DNA of 64,000 bases from SCTM01 sp965279655 (GCA_965279655.1 OZ257255.1:3224001-3288000); one strand, 5' to 3'; positions 16,307-25,933 are shown, counted from the stretch's first letter. The notes: a model not told the origin generated them from the sequence alone. Program-made: numbers and translations.

Positions 16307-17557
16307 TTACCCGTTCAGGGCACTCAAGCTGTCCGCATAGCCCGCGCTTTGCAGGCAGTAGCGGCGCAGCAGTTCGGGATCGTCGGCGATCTTGCGCAAG
16401 GCCGCCGCAGACGTGGCGATGATCGCCGGATCGCGGGCGTCCATCTGTTCGCCGCGGGCGTGGTTATCCGCCAGCACCTTGTCGACCGCGGGCTTGGTGC
16501 CGCTTTCGTAGGCGCGCAGGCGCTTGGAGATCGTCTCGGGATTGGCGAAGTCAGCCGGGTCCGGCAGCAGATCGACCAAACGCGCCAGGCAGCGGATCGC
16601 CACGTTCATCCCCTGCCCCCGCGCCGGATGCATGGCATGGCAGGCATCGCCCAACAGCACCGTGTTGCCGCGCGTCCATTGATCGGTGTTCAGCAGCTTC
16701 ACGGGATAAAATCCGCCGACTTCCGCGGCGAAACCTTCCAACTCCGGCGCGCGGGCGGCAATCGCTTGCTGGCGCATCTTGAGGGTCGCGGTCTTCCAGA
16801 ACGCGATGTCCTCCTTGCCGATGCTCATGCCGACTTTCCAATGCCCGCCCGTGCGCGGAATGCGCGACAGCGTGCCTTGCGGCCCCATGAAGCTTTTCAC
16901 CTCATGCTCGGGATCATCGAACAGCGCCGGGCCGAACAGCACAACCAGCGGCGAGGAATATTCGTGGGTGTGGGCGGTGTACTTCATCTCCTCCCGCACG
17001 CGGCTGCCACGGCCGTCCGCCCCGACCACAAGACGCGGTGAGATCACGACGTCCTGGCCCGGCGCAAAACCGTCCGGCGCCGGTGCGGATTCATCCAGCC
17101 GAATCGTGAGCGATGCGATGCCGCCGCCGTTGGGCAGGAAATCGAAGTCGCGCGCGCGCGCCGGCTTGAACAGGGTGTAACGCGGGTTCTCGCGCGCCAG
17201 GCCGATGAAGGTTTCGGCGATGGTCTCGTGGTTGAGGTAGAGATAATACGGATGCGGGATCGGCAGGCCCTGATAGGTGACCGGCATGATCACGTCGCCC
17301 GTCGGCGTGACATAGCGCGCGCTATGGCGCTTTTCCGCCCCCGCCGCCCAGAACGCGGGCAGCATGCCCCAGTGGTCCAACTGCTCCACCACGACGCACG
17401 AGAGGTGATCGCCGCGGGCGGTGTCGAGGGGCTGCTTGGACATTTCCACCTGGACGACCGACAGGCCGCGGGCGCGGATGGCGGCGGCAAAGGCCGTGCC
17501 GGCAATCCCGGCGCCGACGATCAGGACGTCGCAGTCGATCGTAGCGGTCTCAGCCAT
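16307..17557 (-). CDS. FAD-dependent aromatic-type monooxygenase (UbiH/PHBH family)
   Basis: A 416-residue group A flavoprotein monooxygenase. The Rossmann FAD motif is DVLIVGAGIAGTAFAAAI (residues 10-27), the DG motif is PRLVVGADGRGSRVRE, and the GD motif is NTVLLGDACHAMHPARGQGMNVA, where the Pro and GQG segment bind FAD. NAD(P)H and O2 would be cosubstrates. The aromatic or polyketide substrate cannot be read from the sequence. ATG at 17557 is clear. It is alone in orientation with the LLM gene, separated by the paired-hairpin repeat. Confidence 0.87.
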   Translation of the reverse strand: MAETATIDCDVLIVGAGIAGTAFAAAIRARGLSVVQVEMSKQPLDTARGDHLSCVVVEQLDHWGMLPAFWAAGAEKRHSARYVTPTGDVIMPVTYQGLPIPHPYYLYLNHETIAETFIGLARENPRYTLFKPARARDFDFLPNGGGIASLTIRLDESAPAPDGFAPGQDVVISPRLVVGADGRGSRVREEMKYTAHTHEYSSPLVVLFGPALFDDPEHEVKSFMGPQGTLSRIPRTGGHWKVGMSIGKEDIAFWKTATLKMRQQAIAARAPELEGFAAEVGGFYPVKLLNTDQWTRGNTVLLGDACHAMHPARGQGMNVAIRCLARLVDLLPDPADFANPETISKRLRAYESGTKPAVDKVLADNHARGEQMDARDPAIIATSAAALRKIADDPELLRRYCLQSAGYADSLSALNG

Positions 17558-17709
17558 TCACCGGCCCCCTTGGCATAACGGCTTGATAGCGCGAATATTT
17601 CACGCCCTGACCTTGCCTTCAACCTATCGGAAATATCGAACCCATGACCAATCTAAATTCTGTTGCCGGGGAACTGGCCCCGTGGAAAATGGGCCCAGGA
17701 GATTGGGGA

Positions 17710-18012
17710 ATGCGCAAACAAGCACATCAGTTCGGCAGCAAGGGTTGGCTGTGCGCGATTGCCTTCGCAATCGTGGCCGCCGCCGGTCCGGCGCACGCTG
17801 TCGACATCGTCAACAACGACAAAGTGCTGCGCGTGGTGGTGCTCAACGAGGACACCGGCGATTCCAACGTCGTCACCCTGCCGCCGAAGCAGAAGTTCGA
17901 GAAGGTCTGCCGGTCGTGCGTTGTCCTGCTGGGCGACATGACCGTCGAAGCGGAAGGCGATGCGCTTGTCGTCATCGAACGCGGGAAGCTTTCGCTCGCC
18001 AAGAAGAAGTAG
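17710..18012 (+). CDS. Small exported protein, hypothetical
   Basis: A 100-residue protein with a signal peptide (cleavage near GPAHA-VD). The mature 70 residues are mainly beta: VLRVVVLNEDTGDSNVVTLPPKQKFEKV, then CRSC and GDMTVEAEGDALVVIERGKL. The CxxC pair could form a disulfide. ATG 17710 is chosen because AGGAG lies 8 nt upstream; in-frame ATGs at 17644 and 17689 would bury the leader. No family recognised. Convergent with the PQQ dehydrogenase gene. Confidence 0.6.
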   Translation: MRKQAHQFGSKGWLCAIAFAIVAAAGPAHAVDIVNNDKVLRVVVLNEDTGDSNVVTLPPKQKFEKVCRSCVVLLGDMTVEAEGDALVVIERGKLSLAKKK

Positions 18013-18034
18013 CGCGCGCGACTTCCCTCCCCCG

Positions 18035-19939
18035 CTACTTCCCTTCCAGCGTGAAGGCCACCGTCGCGTCGCCGAGCGCGGTCTCGGCGCGGCTGTTGCC
18101 GCCGGCGGAGATCACGACGTACTGCTTGCCGTTGACCATGTAGGTGATCGGCACGCTCATGCCCGGATAGGGCAGTTTGGCCTGCCACAGCTCCTTACCG
18201 GTCGCCGCCTCGAGCGCGCGCAGCTTGCTGTCCAAGGCCGCGGCGATGAACACCACGCCGCCGGCGGTCACGATCGGACCGCCGATGTTGGGCGAACCCC
18301 AGCCGAACGACGCGGGAATCGTGATGCCCCACTTGTGGCTCTGACCCAGCGGCACTTGCCACTTCACTTTACCGGTGCCGAGGTCGATGGCCGTCAAGGT
18401 GCCCCAAGGCGTGGGTGAACACGGAACGCCCAGCGGCGAGAGGAAGACTTCGCCGACGGACTTGAACGGCACGCCGCGCAAGGGATGCGTGAGATAGTCG
18501 ATCGCGGGAATGCCCTCGTCCTTTTCGTCCGGCCCCTTCGGCTTGAGCGCGAGCCGGGTGGCGAGGTTCTCCGCCTTGATGATGAGCGTGTTGCTGGTGG
18601 CGTCGAACGCCGCACCGCCCCAGTTGCCGCCGCCGAGCGCCGACGGGAACAGGAGCGAACCCTTGTCGCTGGGCGGCGTGTACATGCCGTCGTAGCGCAT
18701 CTTGTCGAACTCGCGCCGACACCAGGCGCGGTCCAGCGGTGTGAGGCCGAACAGATCCTCACGCGTCAGAGTTTGGCGCGCGAACGGGGCGATGCCTTCC
18801 GGCACCGGCTGTGTGGGTGAGGACTCCTCGGTCGCCAGATCCGATTTCGGAACCGGCATTTCCTTGATGGGATAGATCGGCGCGCCGGTCTCGCGGTCAT
18901 AGACGAACAGCCAGCCCATCTTGGTCTGCTGGATCGCGACGGGAATCTCGCGGCCGTCCTTCTGAATGGTGACCAGCAGCGGATGGCCGACGAGGTCGTA
19001 GTCGAAGATGTCGTGATGCACGGCCTGCGCGGACCAGCGCACCGCGCCCGTGGTCGCGTCGAGCGCCACCGTCGCCGTGGTGTTGGGCATCTCGAACTTG
19101 CGTGCGCCGCCGTAATAGTCCGTGGACGGGCTGGTGGTGGGCAGGAAGACGAGACCGCGCGCCGGATCGGCGCTCATGGTCGACCAGACATTCGCCGCGC
19201 CGGTGTCGTTGACATGCTCTGGGGGAATGGGATCGAACTCCCATTTCATCTCGCCCGTGCGCGTATCGAACGCGCGCACCATCCCGTCGTTGGCCGTCTG
19301 CACCTGATCGTTGGAAGAGATCCCCACGACGACCGTGTCCCCGATGATCACCGGTGGCGATCCCCAGCCAAATGAACCGTCGCCGTGATTTTCGTAGTCG
19401 CGATGGGTGACGTAACCGGGATGGCCCTTGGCGGCACCGAAGTCGGCGCAGGACTTACCGGTGTCCGCGTCGATGGCGTACACGTTCCCGCCGCTGTCCG
19501 GCTTGTAAATGCGTTTGCTGCAGACCTGACCCGCCGCCGCATCCACCGCCTGCCAATAGGACACGCCGCGGCAGGTGGAGGCGCGCCGCGGCCGCGGATA
19601 GACCGCGTTGTCGCCGGTGTAGGGATCGAACGCCCACTTCTCCGCGCCTGTGGCGGGATCGAGCGCGAGCACGCGGCCGAAAGAGGTGCAGGTGTACATC
19701 ATGCCGTTGGTGACGATCGGCACGGACTCCAGATTGGTCGGCCCGGTGGCGGAACCCGGCAAGCCGATGTCGCCGGAGCGGTGAATCCAGACCTGCTTGA
19801 GCTTGCCGACATTGGCGGCGGTGATCTGGTCGAGGGCGGAGAACTGGCTGCCGCCGGGATCGTTGCCGAACACGGGCCAATCCTGGGCAACAGCACTTCC
19901 GGCCCACGCGGCAACCGCCAACATCAGAATCGTTCGCAT
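18035..19939 (-). CDS. PQQ-dependent dehydrogenase (quinoprotein, membrane-glucose-dehydrogenase-like)
   Basis: A 634-residue periplasmic beta-propeller quinoprotein with a signal peptide (residues 1-18) and no N-terminal membrane helices. Repeated tryptophan-docking strands are visible (ALDPATGAEKWAFD, AFDTRTGEMKWEFD, ALDATTGAVRWSAQ, AIDLGTGKVKWQVP, ALEAATGKELWQAK). HHDIFDYDLVGHP, the GGNWGGAAFD segment and the NIGGPIVTAGGVVFIAA ending match the glucose/quinate dehydrogenase branch rather than methanol dehydrogenases. It would oxidise a sugar or alcohol and pass electrons to ubiquinone or a cytochrome. No PQQ synthesis genes are in the window. Confidence 0.87.
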   Translation of the reverse strand: MRTILMLAVAAWAGSAVAQDWPVFGNDPGGSQFSALDQITAANVGKLKQVWIHRSGDIGLPGSATGPTNLESVPIVTNGMMYTCTSFGRVLALDPATGAEKWAFDPYTGDNAVYPRPRRASTCRGVSYWQAVDAAAGQVCSKRIYKPDSGGNVYAIDADTGKSCADFGAAKGHPGYVTHRDYENHGDGSFGWGSPPVIIGDTVVVGISSNDQVQTANDGMVRAFDTRTGEMKWEFDPIPPEHVNDTGAANVWSTMSADPARGLVFLPTTSPSTDYYGGARKFEMPNTTATVALDATTGAVRWSAQAVHHDIFDYDLVGHPLLVTIQKDGREIPVAIQQTKMGWLFVYDRETGAPIYPIKEMPVPKSDLATEESSPTQPVPEGIAPFARQTLTREDLFGLTPLDRAWCRREFDKMRYDGMYTPPSDKGSLLFPSALGGGNWGGAAFDATSNTLIIKAENLATRLALKPKGPDEKDEGIPAIDYLTHPLRGVPFKSVGEVFLSPLGVPCSPTPWGTLTAIDLGTGKVKWQVPLGQSHKWGITIPASFGWGSPNIGGPIVTAGGVVFIAAALDSKLRALEAATGKELWQAKLPYPGMSVPITYMVNGKQYVVISAGGNSRAETALGDATVAFTLEGK

Positions 19940-19969
19940 AATCCCTCCCCCGCTTAACGCGCCGCGATC

Positions 19970-20779
19970 TTAGCGTATCGCTGCGGCAGGTCCCGTGGAA
20001 TCTCCGGGGGTTGTTCGGCGCGCGAGCAGCACCGCCACGGCGATGATCGCCCCCGTGACAAGCAGCAGCAGTGTCGCAAGCGCGTTGATCTTGGGGCTCA
20101 CCCCCAATCGGATGGCGGAGAAGATGACCATCGGCAGAGTGGTGGATTGCGGACCGGCGACGAAACTCGCCACCACCAAGTCATCAAATGACAGCACGAA
20201 CGCCAGCAGCCAGCCCGCAATCACGGCGGGGCGCAGGAGCGGCAGCGTGACGGACCAGAACACCCGCGCCGGCGACGCGCCCAGGTCGGCGGCGGCTTCC
20301 TCGATGGCGCGGTCCTGCGCCACCGCGCGGGCTTGCACCACGACCGTCACATACGCGAGGCCCATCGTGGCGTGCGCCATGACGATGGTGCCGATGCCGC
20401 GGCCGGGAAAGCCGAGGAGCTGCTGCATCGCGACGAACAAGAGCAGTAGCGAAAGGCCGGTGATGATCTCGGGCATCACCAAGGGCGCGGCGATCAAGCC
20501 GGTCAGCGCCGTCCGGCCACGGAAGCGGCCGAAGCGCGCAAGCGCGATGCCCGCCGCCGTGCCGAGAATGGTGGCCAGCGTCGCCGCCATGGCCGCGATG
20601 CCGAGACTTAAGCCCGCGGCGCGCATGATCTGCGGATCGTTCAACAGCTCGCCGTACCATTGCGTGGAGACACCGGTCCACACGGTCACAAGCCGCGAGG
20701 CGTTGAAGGAATACAGCGCGACGACGGCCAGCGGCAGATAGAGGAACACGAGCCCGGCGATGAGCACGGCGCGTCTCAT
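19970..20779 (-). CDS. potI: Putrescine-type ABC transporter permease (PotI/PotC-like)
   Basis: A 269-residue inner-membrane permease with six predicted helices. Features are LYLPLAVVALYSFNASR at the N-terminus, PLVMPEIITGLSLLLLF, and the coupling loop EEAAADLGASPARVFWSVTLPLLRPAV (residues about 165-192), all typical of PotC/PotI. Its ATG overlaps the PotH stop (ATGA). Last gene of a four-gene importer whose order matches potFGHI. Confidence 0.85.
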   Translation of the reverse strand: MRRAVLIAGLVFLYLPLAVVALYSFNASRLVTVWTGVSTQWYGELLNDPQIMRAAGLSLGIAAMAATLATILGTAAGIALARFGRFRGRTALTGLIAAPLVMPEIITGLSLLLLFVAMQQLLGFPGRGIGTIVMAHATMGLAYVTVVVQARAVAQDRAIEEAAADLGASPARVFWSVTLPLLRPAVIAGWLLAFVLSFDDLVVASFVAGPQSTTLPMVIFSAIRLGVSPKINALATLLLLVTGAIIAVAVLLARRTTPGDSTGPAAAIR

Positions 20780-21645
20780 GCGCGCTCCTCCGCGCGGGCG
20801 GTGAGGGCTTGCAAGGCCATGATCGGCACGACGAGCAGACCGAGCAGCAACACGGTCGCCGCCGCGCTCAGCGGCCAGTCGCGGTTGGAGAAGAATTCCG
20901 CCCACATGATCTTGCCGACCATCAGCGTGTCTGGCCCGCCCAACAGTTCCGGGATCACAAACTCGCCCAGGGCCGGAATGAACACGAGCAGGCACCCGGC
21001 GGCGATGCCTGGCAGGGACCAAGGCACGGTGATCGACCAGAAGGCGCGCCAGGGCGTGGCGCCGAGATCGGCGGCGGCCTCCAGCAATGCCGGATCGAGC
21101 TTGTCGAGACGCGCATAGAGCGGGAGCACCATGAATGGCAGGTAGGCGTAGACGATGCCGAAGACCGCCGCCGCTTCCGTGTTGATGAGCTTCAGCGGTT
21201 CATCGATCAGGCCCAGAGACAGGAGCGCGGTGTTGATCATGCCCGTGGGGCGCAACAGCCCGATCCAGGCGTAGATGCGCACCAGGAACGATGTCCAGAA
21301 CGGCGCGACCAACAGCAACAGCAGGACCGGACGCCACCGCGCCGGCGAGCACGCCACCGCGTAAGCGAGCGGATAACCGATCAACAAAGCGAGCGCCGTC
21401 GCGATCGCGGCGATGCGCAGGGAGCCGAAATAGGCCTTCACATAGATCGCGTCGGTGAACAGCAGCTTGTAGTTCGCCCAATCGATCTGGATCTGGCCGT
21501 CCGCATCAAACAGCGGCGTATAGGGCGGCACGCTGACTTGCACCTGGGCGATGCTGATCTTCGCCACCAGCACGAAGGGGGCGAGGAAGAAGATCGCGAG
21601 CCACACCCACGGCAACGCGAGCGTGAGGCGGCGGCCCCAACTCAT
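20776..21645 (-). CDS. potH: Putrescine-type ABC transporter permease (PotH/PotB-like)
   Basis: A 289-residue permease. LALPWVWLAIFFLAPFVLVAKISI opens the protein; PFWTSFLVRIYAWIGLLRPTGMIN and the coupling loop EAAADLGATPWRAFWSITVPWSLPGI are hallmarks of PotB/PotH. FIPALGEFVIPELLGGPDTLMVG is the conserved C-terminal block. The ATG at 21645 overlaps the PotG stop. Works with PotI as the membrane pore. Confidence 0.88.
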   Translation of the reverse strand: MSWGRRLTLALPWVWLAIFFLAPFVLVAKISIAQVQVSVPPYTPLFDADGQIQIDWANYKLLFTDAIYVKAYFGSLRIAAIATALALLIGYPLAYAVACSPARWRPVLLLLLVAPFWTSFLVRIYAWIGLLRPTGMINTALLSLGLIDEPLKLINTEAAAVFGIVYAYLPFMVLPLYARLDKLDPALLEAAADLGATPWRAFWSITVPWSLPGIAAGCLLVFIPALGEFVIPELLGGPDTLMVGKIMWAEFFSNRDWPLSAAATVLLLGLLVVPIMALQALTARAEERA

Positions 21646-22679
21646 GGCAGCACCAGCACGGCGGCGCGGCGCCAGCCGACCGTCACGCGCTCCCCCACTG
21701 GCGGCGTTGTGCCGAGGTTGGGCCGCACGATGCGGATCAAACCGCCCGCCGGCGTGCGCACCAGCACGGTGGAGACCGCGCCACGATAGATGATCTCTTC
21801 CACGAGACCGCCGACGGCGATCTCTTCGTCCGGATCGAACGCGAGCTGTTCCGGACGCACGGCGATGGCCACGTTGGAGCCGACCGGCAGACTGCAGGAT
21901 ACCGGCAACGTCATCCCGAGCGCGGCGCAGTCCACGCCGTGCGCGGTGACAACCCCGTCCCACAAGTTCACGTCGCCGAAGAACGCCGCCACGGCGCGGG
22001 ACGCCGGCGCGGCATAGAGTTCCTGGGGCGTCGCGGATTGGAGGATGCGTCCCTTGTCCATGACCGCGACCCGCGTGGCCATGGTCATGGCTTCGTCCTG
22101 ATCGTGCGTGACGACAATGAAGGAGATGCCAAGCCGGCGGCGCAGCGCCATCAGTTCGAGTTGCGTGCGCTCGCGCAACCCCTTGTCGAGCGCCGCGAGC
22201 GGTTCGTCGAGCAGCAGCGCCTTGGGGCGTTTCGCCAGGCAGCGCGCCAACGCCACGCGCTGCTGCTGTCCGCCGGAGAGCTGGTGCGGCTTGCGGCCGG
22301 CGTAGGCGGTCATCTCTAGCAGCGCGAGGGATTCATCGACTCGTGCACGCTGTGCGTTGGCGTCGATGCGCTCCTGCTTCAAGCCGAAGGCGACGTTCTC
22401 CGCCACGGTCATGTGCGGGAACAGGGCGTAGGACTGGAACATCATGTTCACGGGCCGCAGGTAGGGTGGCGTCGCGGTCATGTCCACGCCCGCGATGCGC
22501 ACGCGGCCCTGATCGGGCTGCTCCAGCCCCGCGATCATGCGCAGCAGTGTGGTCTTGCCGCAGCCGGACGGGCCGAGGAGCGCGAGGAATTCGCTGTCGC
22601 CCACCTCGAGGGAAACATTGTCGACGGCGACCGCCGCGCCGAAGCGCTTGGAAACGCCCTCGACGGCGATGACGCTCAT
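21642..22679 (-). CDS. potG: Putrescine-type ABC transporter ATPase (PotG/PotA-like)
   Basis: A 345-residue ABC ATPase with Walker A GPSGCGKTT, signature LSGGQQQRVALARCLA, Walker B ALLLDEPLAALD and switch His in VVTHDQDEA. A C-terminal TOBE regulatory domain (about residues 265-345) contains NVAIAVRPEQLAF. ATG at 22679 overlaps the binding-protein stop by 4 nt. Energises the PotH/PotI pore. Confidence 0.9.
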   Translation of the reverse strand: MSVIAVEGVSKRFGAAVAVDNVSLEVGDSEFLALLGPSGCGKTTLLRMIAGLEQPDQGRVRIAGVDMTATPPYLRPVNMMFQSYALFPHMTVAENVAFGLKQERIDANAQRARVDESLALLEMTAYAGRKPHQLSGGQQQRVALARCLAKRPKALLLDEPLAALDKGLRERTQLELMALRRRLGISFIVVTHDQDEAMTMATRVAVMDKGRILQSATPQELYAAPASRAVAAFFGDVNLWDGVVTAHGVDCAALGMTLPVSCSLPVGSNVAIAVRPEQLAFDPDEEIAVGGLVEEIIYRGAVSTVLVRTPAGGLIRIVRPNLGTTPPVGERVTVGWRRAAVLVLP

Positions 22680-23746
22680 GTGCCGGATTTGATCCGGTTC
22701 CACAGACGTGTCCGCAGCCGCTCGATCTCCTGCGGCGGCGCGATCTCCGGGAACAGGCGGGTCATGGTCGCAGCGTCCGGATACACCGCCTTGTCGTTGC
22801 GGACCTCCGCGCTTAGGAACGGCTGCGCTTTGCTGTTGGCGTTGGCGTAGTGGACGGTGTTGGAGATCGGCCCAATCACCTCCGGCTTCAGGATGTAGTC
22901 GAGGAACGCATGGGCCGCCGCCGGATGCGGCGCGTCTTTCGGAATCGCCATGAGGTCGAACCACATGACCGCGCCTTCCTTCGGAATCACATAGGCGATG
23001 TCGTTGCCGTTCTTGGCCTCGCGCGCGCGATCGCGGGCCTGGAAGACGTCGCCGGAAAAACCCATGGCGATGCAGATATCGCCGTTGGCGAGTGCGGCGA
23101 TGTATTCCGAGTTGTGGAACTTGGTGATGAAGGGCCGCACCTTCTGCCACACGGCAGCGGCGGCTTCGTAGTCCTTCGGGTCGGTCGAGTGCGGATCCTT
23201 GCCGAGATACTTCAGCGTCGCCGGGAAGATGTCGGTCTGGGCGTCGAACACGTAGATGCCGCACTTGGCGAGCTTCTGCGCATTGGCGGGATCGAAGATC
23301 AGCGACCAACTGTCGAGCGGCACGTCCTTGCCGAGCGCCGCGCGCACCTTGGCGACGTTCATGCCCAGGCCCGAAGTGCCCCACATGTAAACGATGCCGT
23401 TCGCATCCGCGCCGGCGGCACGCGCGAGGATGGCAGGATCCTGCGTGCCGATGTTGGTGAGCTTCGTCTTGTCGAGCGGCGCGACCACGCCGGCTTTGGC
23501 GAGCCGCGAGAGTGTCGGCGCGTTGGGCACGATGACATCGTAGCCGCTGCTGCCCGCGACCATCTTCCCTTCCAGCATCTCGCCGGAATCGAACACGTCC
23601 ACGTTCACCTTGATGCCCGTGGCCTTGGTGAAATTGGCGAGCGTGTCCGGTGCGAGATAGTCGGACCAGATGTAAAGGTTCAGCGTCTGCTCGGCAGCGC
23701 GCGCGGGAAGAACGAGGACGAGTGCGAGAAACAGCGTGCGGATCAT
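22676..23746 (-). CDS. potF: Putrescine/polyamine-binding periplasmic protein (PotF-like)
   Basis: A 356-residue binding protein with a signal peptide (residues 1-17, ending ARA-AE). The mature N-terminus (LNLYIWSDYLAPDTLANF, GIKVNVDVFDSGEMLEGKM, GYDVIVP) matches PotF more closely than PotD. YMWGTSGLGMNVAKV, MGFSGDVFQARDRA and HAFLDYILKPEVIG are later family blocks. It captures the polyamine in the periplasm for PotGHI. First gene of the overlapping operon; the exact polyamine is inferred from similarity only. Confidence 0.87.
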   Translation of the reverse strand: MIRTLFLALVLVLPARAAEQTLNLYIWSDYLAPDTLANFTKATGIKVNVDVFDSGEMLEGKMVAGSSGYDVIVPNAPTLSRLAKAGVVAPLDKTKLTNIGTQDPAILARAAGADANGIVYMWGTSGLGMNVAKVRAALGKDVPLDSWSLIFDPANAQKLAKCGIYVFDAQTDIFPATLKYLGKDPHSTDPKDYEAAAAVWQKVRPFITKFHNSEYIAALANGDICIAMGFSGDVFQARDRAREAKNGNDIAYVIPKEGAVMWFDLMAIPKDAPHPAAAHAFLDYILKPEVIGPISNTVHYANANSKAQPFLSAEVRNDKAVYPDAATMTRLFPEIAPPQEIERLRTRLWNRIKSGT

Positions 23747-23756
23747 GGCAACGATC

Positions 23757-24197
23757 TTACTTCACCGCCCGCTTGCGGGGACGCTTTTTCAGCAAACCAA
23801 GTTCGTCGATCACCTCCCGGGCGACCGGAAAGGCGGACACGATCGGCGGGATGCCGGCGTAGAGAGCCGTGTGCAACAGGACCTCGCGGATGTCATCGGG
23901 CGTGCAGCCGTTGTTCTCGAGCGCGCCGCGGATATGGAACTTGAGCTCATGGGTCTGGCCGGTCGCGGCCAGCAGGGCGATGCTCAGCATACTGCGCACC
24001 TTCAGCGGCAGGCCGGGCCGAGCCCAGGTCTCGCCCCAGACCCACTTGTTGAGCATCCCCTGGAAGTCGCGATTGAAGTCGTCGACATTCGCCATGGAGC
24101 GCGCGACATGGGCCTTGCCGAGGATGCGGCTGCGCAGGGCGATGCCCTTGCGGGTCGACGCATCAGATTTCGATCTCGTCTTCCTCTTCGTCGCCAT
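23757..24197 (-). CDS. Carboxymuconolactone decarboxylase (CMD)-family protein
   Basis: A 146-residue protein whose first 20 residues are basic (KRKTRSKSDASTRKG). The CMD domain spans about residues 45-135: WVWGETWARPGLPLKVRSML, then ATGQTHELKFHIRGALENNGCTPDDIREVLLHTALYAGIP. This matches the gamma-carboxymuconolactone decarboxylase branch (single Cys, HIRGAL), not the CxxC AhpD branch. Its ATG lies within the 3' end of the upstream VOC gene (35-nt overlap). In context with VOC and SDR genes, a role in breakdown of an aromatic or lactone is plausible but unproven. Confidence 0.8.
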   Translation of the reverse strand: MATKRKTRSKSDASTRKGIALRSRILGKAHVARSMANVDDFNRDFQGMLNKWVWGETWARPGLPLKVRSMLSIALLAATGQTHELKFHIRGALENNGCTPDDIREVLLHTALYAGIPPIVSAFPVAREVIDELGLLKKRPRKRAVK

Positions 24198-25131
24198 CGC
24201 CGCACGCTCCGATCTCGATGAGTTCTATCAATTCCTCGGCGGCGCCCCGAACGCAAGCGCTGCGGCTGCCGGCATAGGGGGCGAAGGAGATTTCCTGGGG
24301 TGGCGATAGGAGGGGGGCTTTCACATCCTCCAGGCGATCCACCAGGAAGGTGATCATGGCGATGCCCGGGGGCAGCTTGGCCGGCGCAGTCGGCCGCTTG
24401 GCCGCGCCGGCGGGCATCTGGTCAATCTGCACCGCCGGGCGCTTGCCGGATTTCACCATGGTGAACTGCTGCGGGGTGTCCACCGGCAGTCCCATGCACT
24501 TGTTCAGGCTGGTGTAGGCCATCTCGTAGTCCGCCACGAAGGGGAACCCGAGCGCATGCTCGTAGAACGCTTGCGCGGCGCGGCGGTCGGGGGTGGACAG
24601 GATGGCGATGAACAACTGGTCCACGAAACTCAACGGGCGCGGATAGAAGTAGTGCTTCGCGTCGCCGCGGATCTCCGTTAGGAAGAACATCTCCCCGCCA
24701 AGGCCCGCGACCTGCATCGGCTTCACGGGTCCGGAGAACTGGCGGTCCGCCGGCACGCCGACGATGCGGAAGCCCGCCGCCGCAACGGCGTCGTTCACCT
24801 CCATCACGTTCAGCACGGCCATCTCCAACGCGCCCCAGCCGTAGGTGCGCAAGGGCGCGTAGCCTTCGGGCAGCGGGTCGCCTTCGACGATGCGGATGGA
24901 GGTGGACTGTGGATTGTCGGGGGCCATCAGCACCCAGCGCTTGCCGGCCATGGCGGGTGCGCCCCACAGGGCCGCGAGTTCGGGCGTCACGCGGCCTTGG
25001 GTGACGACGTGGAACCGCAGGCCCTTTGCATAGCTGTCCACCATCGCATCCACGTCGGGCGCGGAGACGGTGGCGAGCTGGATGCGCCCGTGGACGGCCC
25101 AGGGGGTGGAATAGTCGGTTTCAGGCAGCAA
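24163..25131 (-). CDS. Two-domain VOC-family protein
   Basis: A 322-residue protein with two VOC modules. The first runs about residues 13-155 (HGRIQLATVSAPDVDAMVDSYAKGL ... MEVNDAVAAAGFRIVG). The second is about 168-285 (FVDQLFIAILSTPDRRAAQAFYEHALGFPF). The C-terminus is a strongly acidic tail (CGDGDEEEDEIEI) that overlaps the CMD gene in another frame. The acidic tail may be an accident of the overlap. It overlaps the upstream SDR gene by 11 nt, indicating one operon SDR-VOC-CMD. Substrate unknown. Confidence 0.75.
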   Translation of the reverse strand: MLPETDYSTPWAVHGRIQLATVSAPDVDAMVDSYAKGLRFHVVTQGRVTPELAALWGAPAMAGKRWVLMAPDNPQSTSIRIVEGDPLPEGYAPLRTYGWGALEMAVLNVMEVNDAVAAAGFRIVGVPADRQFSGPVKPMQVAGLGGEMFFLTEIRGDAKHYFYPRPLSFVDQLFIAILSTPDRRAAQAFYEHALGFPFVADYEMAYTSLNKCMGLPVDTPQQFTMVKSGKRPAVQIDQMPAGAAKRPTAPAKLPPGIAMITFLVDRLEDVKAPLLSPPQEISFAPYAGSRSACVRGAAEELIELIEIGACGDGDEEEDEIEI

Positions 25132-25933
25132 GGTCGGCGTCGGCGAACAGGTCGCGCTTCTTGAACATGGAGCCGAGGAAACGGCCGAGCAGTTTTCCGC
25201 CGGTCATCCATTGGATGTGGGTGCCGTGCCCCTCGTCGGCGAGGATGCGTTCGGCGATCCAGGGCGTGGTGGTCTCCACCTTGTCGCCAATGATGGAGAT
25301 GATCTTCATATTTCCCTTGCGGCGCTCCGGCGGCAGGGAGCGCATCTCGCGCATCATGCCTTCGGTGATGTTCATGCCGGGACTGATCATGCCGACTTTC
25401 ACCGGACCATCTTTCAGCTCCTTCACCATGCTGTCGGTGAAGTAGCGCAGCGCGCGCTTGGTCGTACCGTAGCCGATCATGCCCGGCAGCACGCGCCCGT
25501 CCTGACCGCCGCCCAGGGTGTTGTAGATGTGGCCGTGCTTCTGCGCCTGCATGCCGGCGGTGGCGATCTGGCTGCCGTTGATGGTGCCGATGATGTTGGA
25601 CTGAATCATGGTTTCGATCTCGGCGCTGGTGAGATCGGCGAGCTTCACGCCCGTGCGGGCGAACCCGGCGTTGTTGATCCAGATGTCGATCTGACCGAAC
25701 GCGTTCTTGGTGTGATCCCAGAGCACCTGCAACTCGCCGGCCTTCGCGACGTCGCAGACGAAGGCCTGTACCTTCGCGCCGCCCGTGGCCGCGGCGCGCA
25801 ACTCTTCGGCGGCGGCTTCCACATCGGCGGCGGTGCGGCCGGAGATGCAGACGTTATGCCCGCGCTGGACGAATTCGCGCGCCAGCCCAAACCCAATGCC
25901 CTTGCTGCCGCCCGTAATGACGATGCTCTTCAT
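25121..25933 (-). CDS. Short-chain dehydrogenase, NYC1/NOL-like, catalytic Ser not conserved
   Basis: A 270-residue SDR. The NAD(P)-binding motif is TGGSKGIG (residues 8-14), then NNAG at 87-90 and YxxxK as Tyr155-Gly-Thr-Thr-Lys159. The segment before the Tyr (IYNTLGGGQDGRVLPGMIGYG) resembles the NYC1/NOL chlorophyll-b-reductase-like group. The classical Ser position (Tyr minus 13) is Gly142, and the alternative Ser used in that group (Tyr minus 11) is Gln144. It is divergent from a close relative at 26064 that keeps that Ser. It heads the SDR-VOC-CMD operon. Reductase activity is plausible but questionable. Confidence 0.8.
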   Translation of the reverse strand: MKSIVITGGSKGIGFGLAREFVQRGHNVCISGRTAADVEAAAEELRAAATGGAKVQAFVCDVAKAGELQVLWDHTKNAFGQIDIWINNAGFARTGVKLADLTSAEIETMIQSNIIGTINGSQIATAGMQAQKHGHIYNTLGGGQDGRVLPGMIGYGTTKRALRYFTDSMVKELKDGPVKVGMISPGMNITEGMMREMRSLPPERRKGNMKIISIIGDKVETTTPWIAERILADEGHGTHIQWMTGGKLLGRFLGSMFKKRDLFADADLAA